This document shows, one piece after another, positions 63,057 through 64,000 of a stretch of DNA of 64,000 bases. Origin of the DNA: Baylisascaris procyonis (Eukaryota > Nematoda > Chromadorea > Rhabditida > Ascarididae); contig JAZARR010000078.1 in the NCBI GenBank assembly GCA_037389465.1, positions 5,454,501 through 5,518,500 on the forward strand, given 5' to 3'. How positions within the stretch are numbered: the stretch's first letter is position 1; every line of letters begins with the position of its first letter. The notes under the pieces were generated by a model, which saw nothing but the letters and a program-made list of their open reading frames with translations, was not told the origin of the DNA and ran no database searches. The position numbers and the translations under genes are program-made.

Positions 63057-63532
63057 AGAGTAATATACATTCACTCTTTAAACCCTTTTCCTCGATCGCT
63101 TTTCCCTCGGGTAGACGAACTGTTTCAAGATTTTTAGGTTCCAAAAATACTGTCTTTGAAAAAAACGTGTTTGAAAAAATGAGGATTTCTACCTCAATCA
63201 TCTTCGTCCCACTTCTTCCCCCTCCCCCGTACCCCTCCTCCCATCTTCTTTCCTATACAGCGGATGGATGCTCGTGAAAAAGTGGAACTATTTGAGCCGG
63301 AATAGCCGTTGGGACCGACGACTCTTTAATAAGTTTTACTGCGATGCAATAACTCTCAATGAGCACATTTCTCTTTAAAATCCCGCATGCATAAAACGGA
63401 AATAATCTGCTCAGAAAATGACGTATCAGAAGTATTACCCCAAAATGCAATCCATAAGACGTGGGAACGCAAACGATGACCGCAGAAAGAGCTTGTTCTC
63501 CATCCACCCAGGTTATGAGATATGAGTGTTTA
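63057..63532 (-). CDS. PIK3R4: Vps15 homologue, probable HEAT-repeat exons
   Basis: The segment 63532-63259 is open for 91 codons and ends before GTATAG. It reads SYLITWVDGEQALSAVIVCV and later ESSVPTAIPAQIVPLFHEHP, comparable to human SHMITFLNDK and YEFASDIAPFLCHP in the HEAT solenoid. The segment 63149-63057 (CAAAGACAG acceptor, T|GTAAGA donor) reads FLEPKNLETVRLPEGK, comparable to human YLDPYITQPI. About 28 human residues between them have no counterpart and the phases do not join, so an exon is missed or the borders are wrong. The N-terminal kinase domain would lie beyond the right edge. Confidence 0.45.
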
Positions 63533-63539
63533 CTTTTTA

Positions 63540-64000
63540 TTTCAGGTGGTTAGTCAAAAACACGGATGTAATATTAAAAAGTTGCTCATTCCTGCCAAAT
63601 GCATCTCAGCGATATGAGCGACCTATTATCTACCTGCAATGTATCACGACATATCGAGGCATACATTTTTTTATTGCAGAGAGGATGGGCTTTAAAGCCT
63701 CAGAGAGTTACAAGCTAGTGGCACGAAAATTTGATGTTTCCGACATCAAAGTGGAATTCTGTTCAGACTTCTGTCACAAATGGGATTAGGATCACATTCA
63801 ACTTGAGCACATACTTAACAGGGTACTTCTCCAGCCCACGCTGAACCCAACACTCGCTTTCTTGTTCGTTTCAATGATCCGAAATAAACAGTTGTCAGTC
63901 ACCATGCACCTATATATAGATGCAAGCTGAGATAGAAAATATGGCGCAACATTAAGTAAAAGAACGATCACAAGAGTAGTTAGGGATTAAGAAGTGATGT
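63540..64000. other. Right edge, probably Vps15 intron or upstream exons
   Basis: A minus-strand segment around 63560-63610 reads AFGRNEQLFNITSV, faintly like human FFGRQKANDVLL just before the HEAT exon, but a stop precedes it and no splice sites fit well. Nothing else is supported. Confidence 0.25.

Noticed and set aside
1..64000. tRNA, rRNA or CRISPR features
   Set aside because: B-box-like words (for example near 8780 and 4684) lack a matching A box or cloverleaf; no rRNA-like or regularly spaced repeat array was seen.

Overview
This window looks like AT-rich nuclear DNA from an animal. Coding capacity is broken into short exons (about 30-280 nt) separated by introns of about 0.3-2.5 kb. 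Acceptors are of the T-rich (TTT)CAG type, there are long gene-poor stretches and AT/poly-A simple repeats, and no bacterial operon structure. A nematode with a large, intron-rich genome fits best (inference from exon/intron style only; no species marker was recognised). Almost all open frames are chance frames or shadows, so the useful annotation is exon by exon, supported by splice sites, reading-phase continuity and recalled homology. No database search was run.

Three genes can be named. (1) Left end, minus strand, about 7.5 kb down to the left edge: the N-terminal part of a RhoGAP of the HMHA1/ARHGAP45-ARHGAP29-GMIP family (pre-F-BAR region in four phase-consistent exons, then probable F-BAR exons at 1.8 and 1.3 kb). 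The C1 and RhoGAP domains would lie beyond base 1. A CpG-rich exon at 8.7-8.9 kb may be an alternative N-terminus. (2) 51.2-54.2 kb, plus strand: the C-terminal half of a Gab/SOC-1-like docking protein, including a tail with a classic SHP2-binding tyrosine motif. (3) 55.3 kb to about 63.5 kb, minus strand: a Vps15/PIK3R4 homologue, the regulatory subunit of the Vps34 PI3-kinase. Seven exons give the complete seven-bladed WD40 propeller to the stop codon. Less certain exons cover the linker and part of the HEAT solenoid, and the kinase domain would lie beyond base 64000. The Gab-like and Vps15 genes converge, with their stops about 1.1 kb apart.

The middle (9-51 kb) is gene-poor. It contains a degenerate 21-bp minisatellite (10.1-10.5 kb), AT and poly-A repeats, G-rich tracts, an LTR-like retroelement remnant (49.75-50.16 kb, minus), and several exon-like segments with good splice sites that I could not assign to a family. 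The best of these are a three-exon, phase-consistent minus-strand chain (28.3-25.3 kb, ending in a stop), a four-exon minus-strand chain (50.9-47.0 kb) and plus-strand segments at 29.7-30.3 kb. They are reported as candidates at low confidence because antisense pseudo-exons with perfect splice sites also occur here (one is listed among the rejected items).

The three named genes all belong to signalling or membrane-trafficking pathways (Rho inactivation, receptor tyrosine kinase docking, autophagy/endosome PI3P), but nothing in the sequence says they act together. No novel system comparable to a mobile defence island was found. The most unusual items are the alternative first exons of the RhoGAP, a possible frameshift in the Vps15 linker, and the unassigned exon chains.
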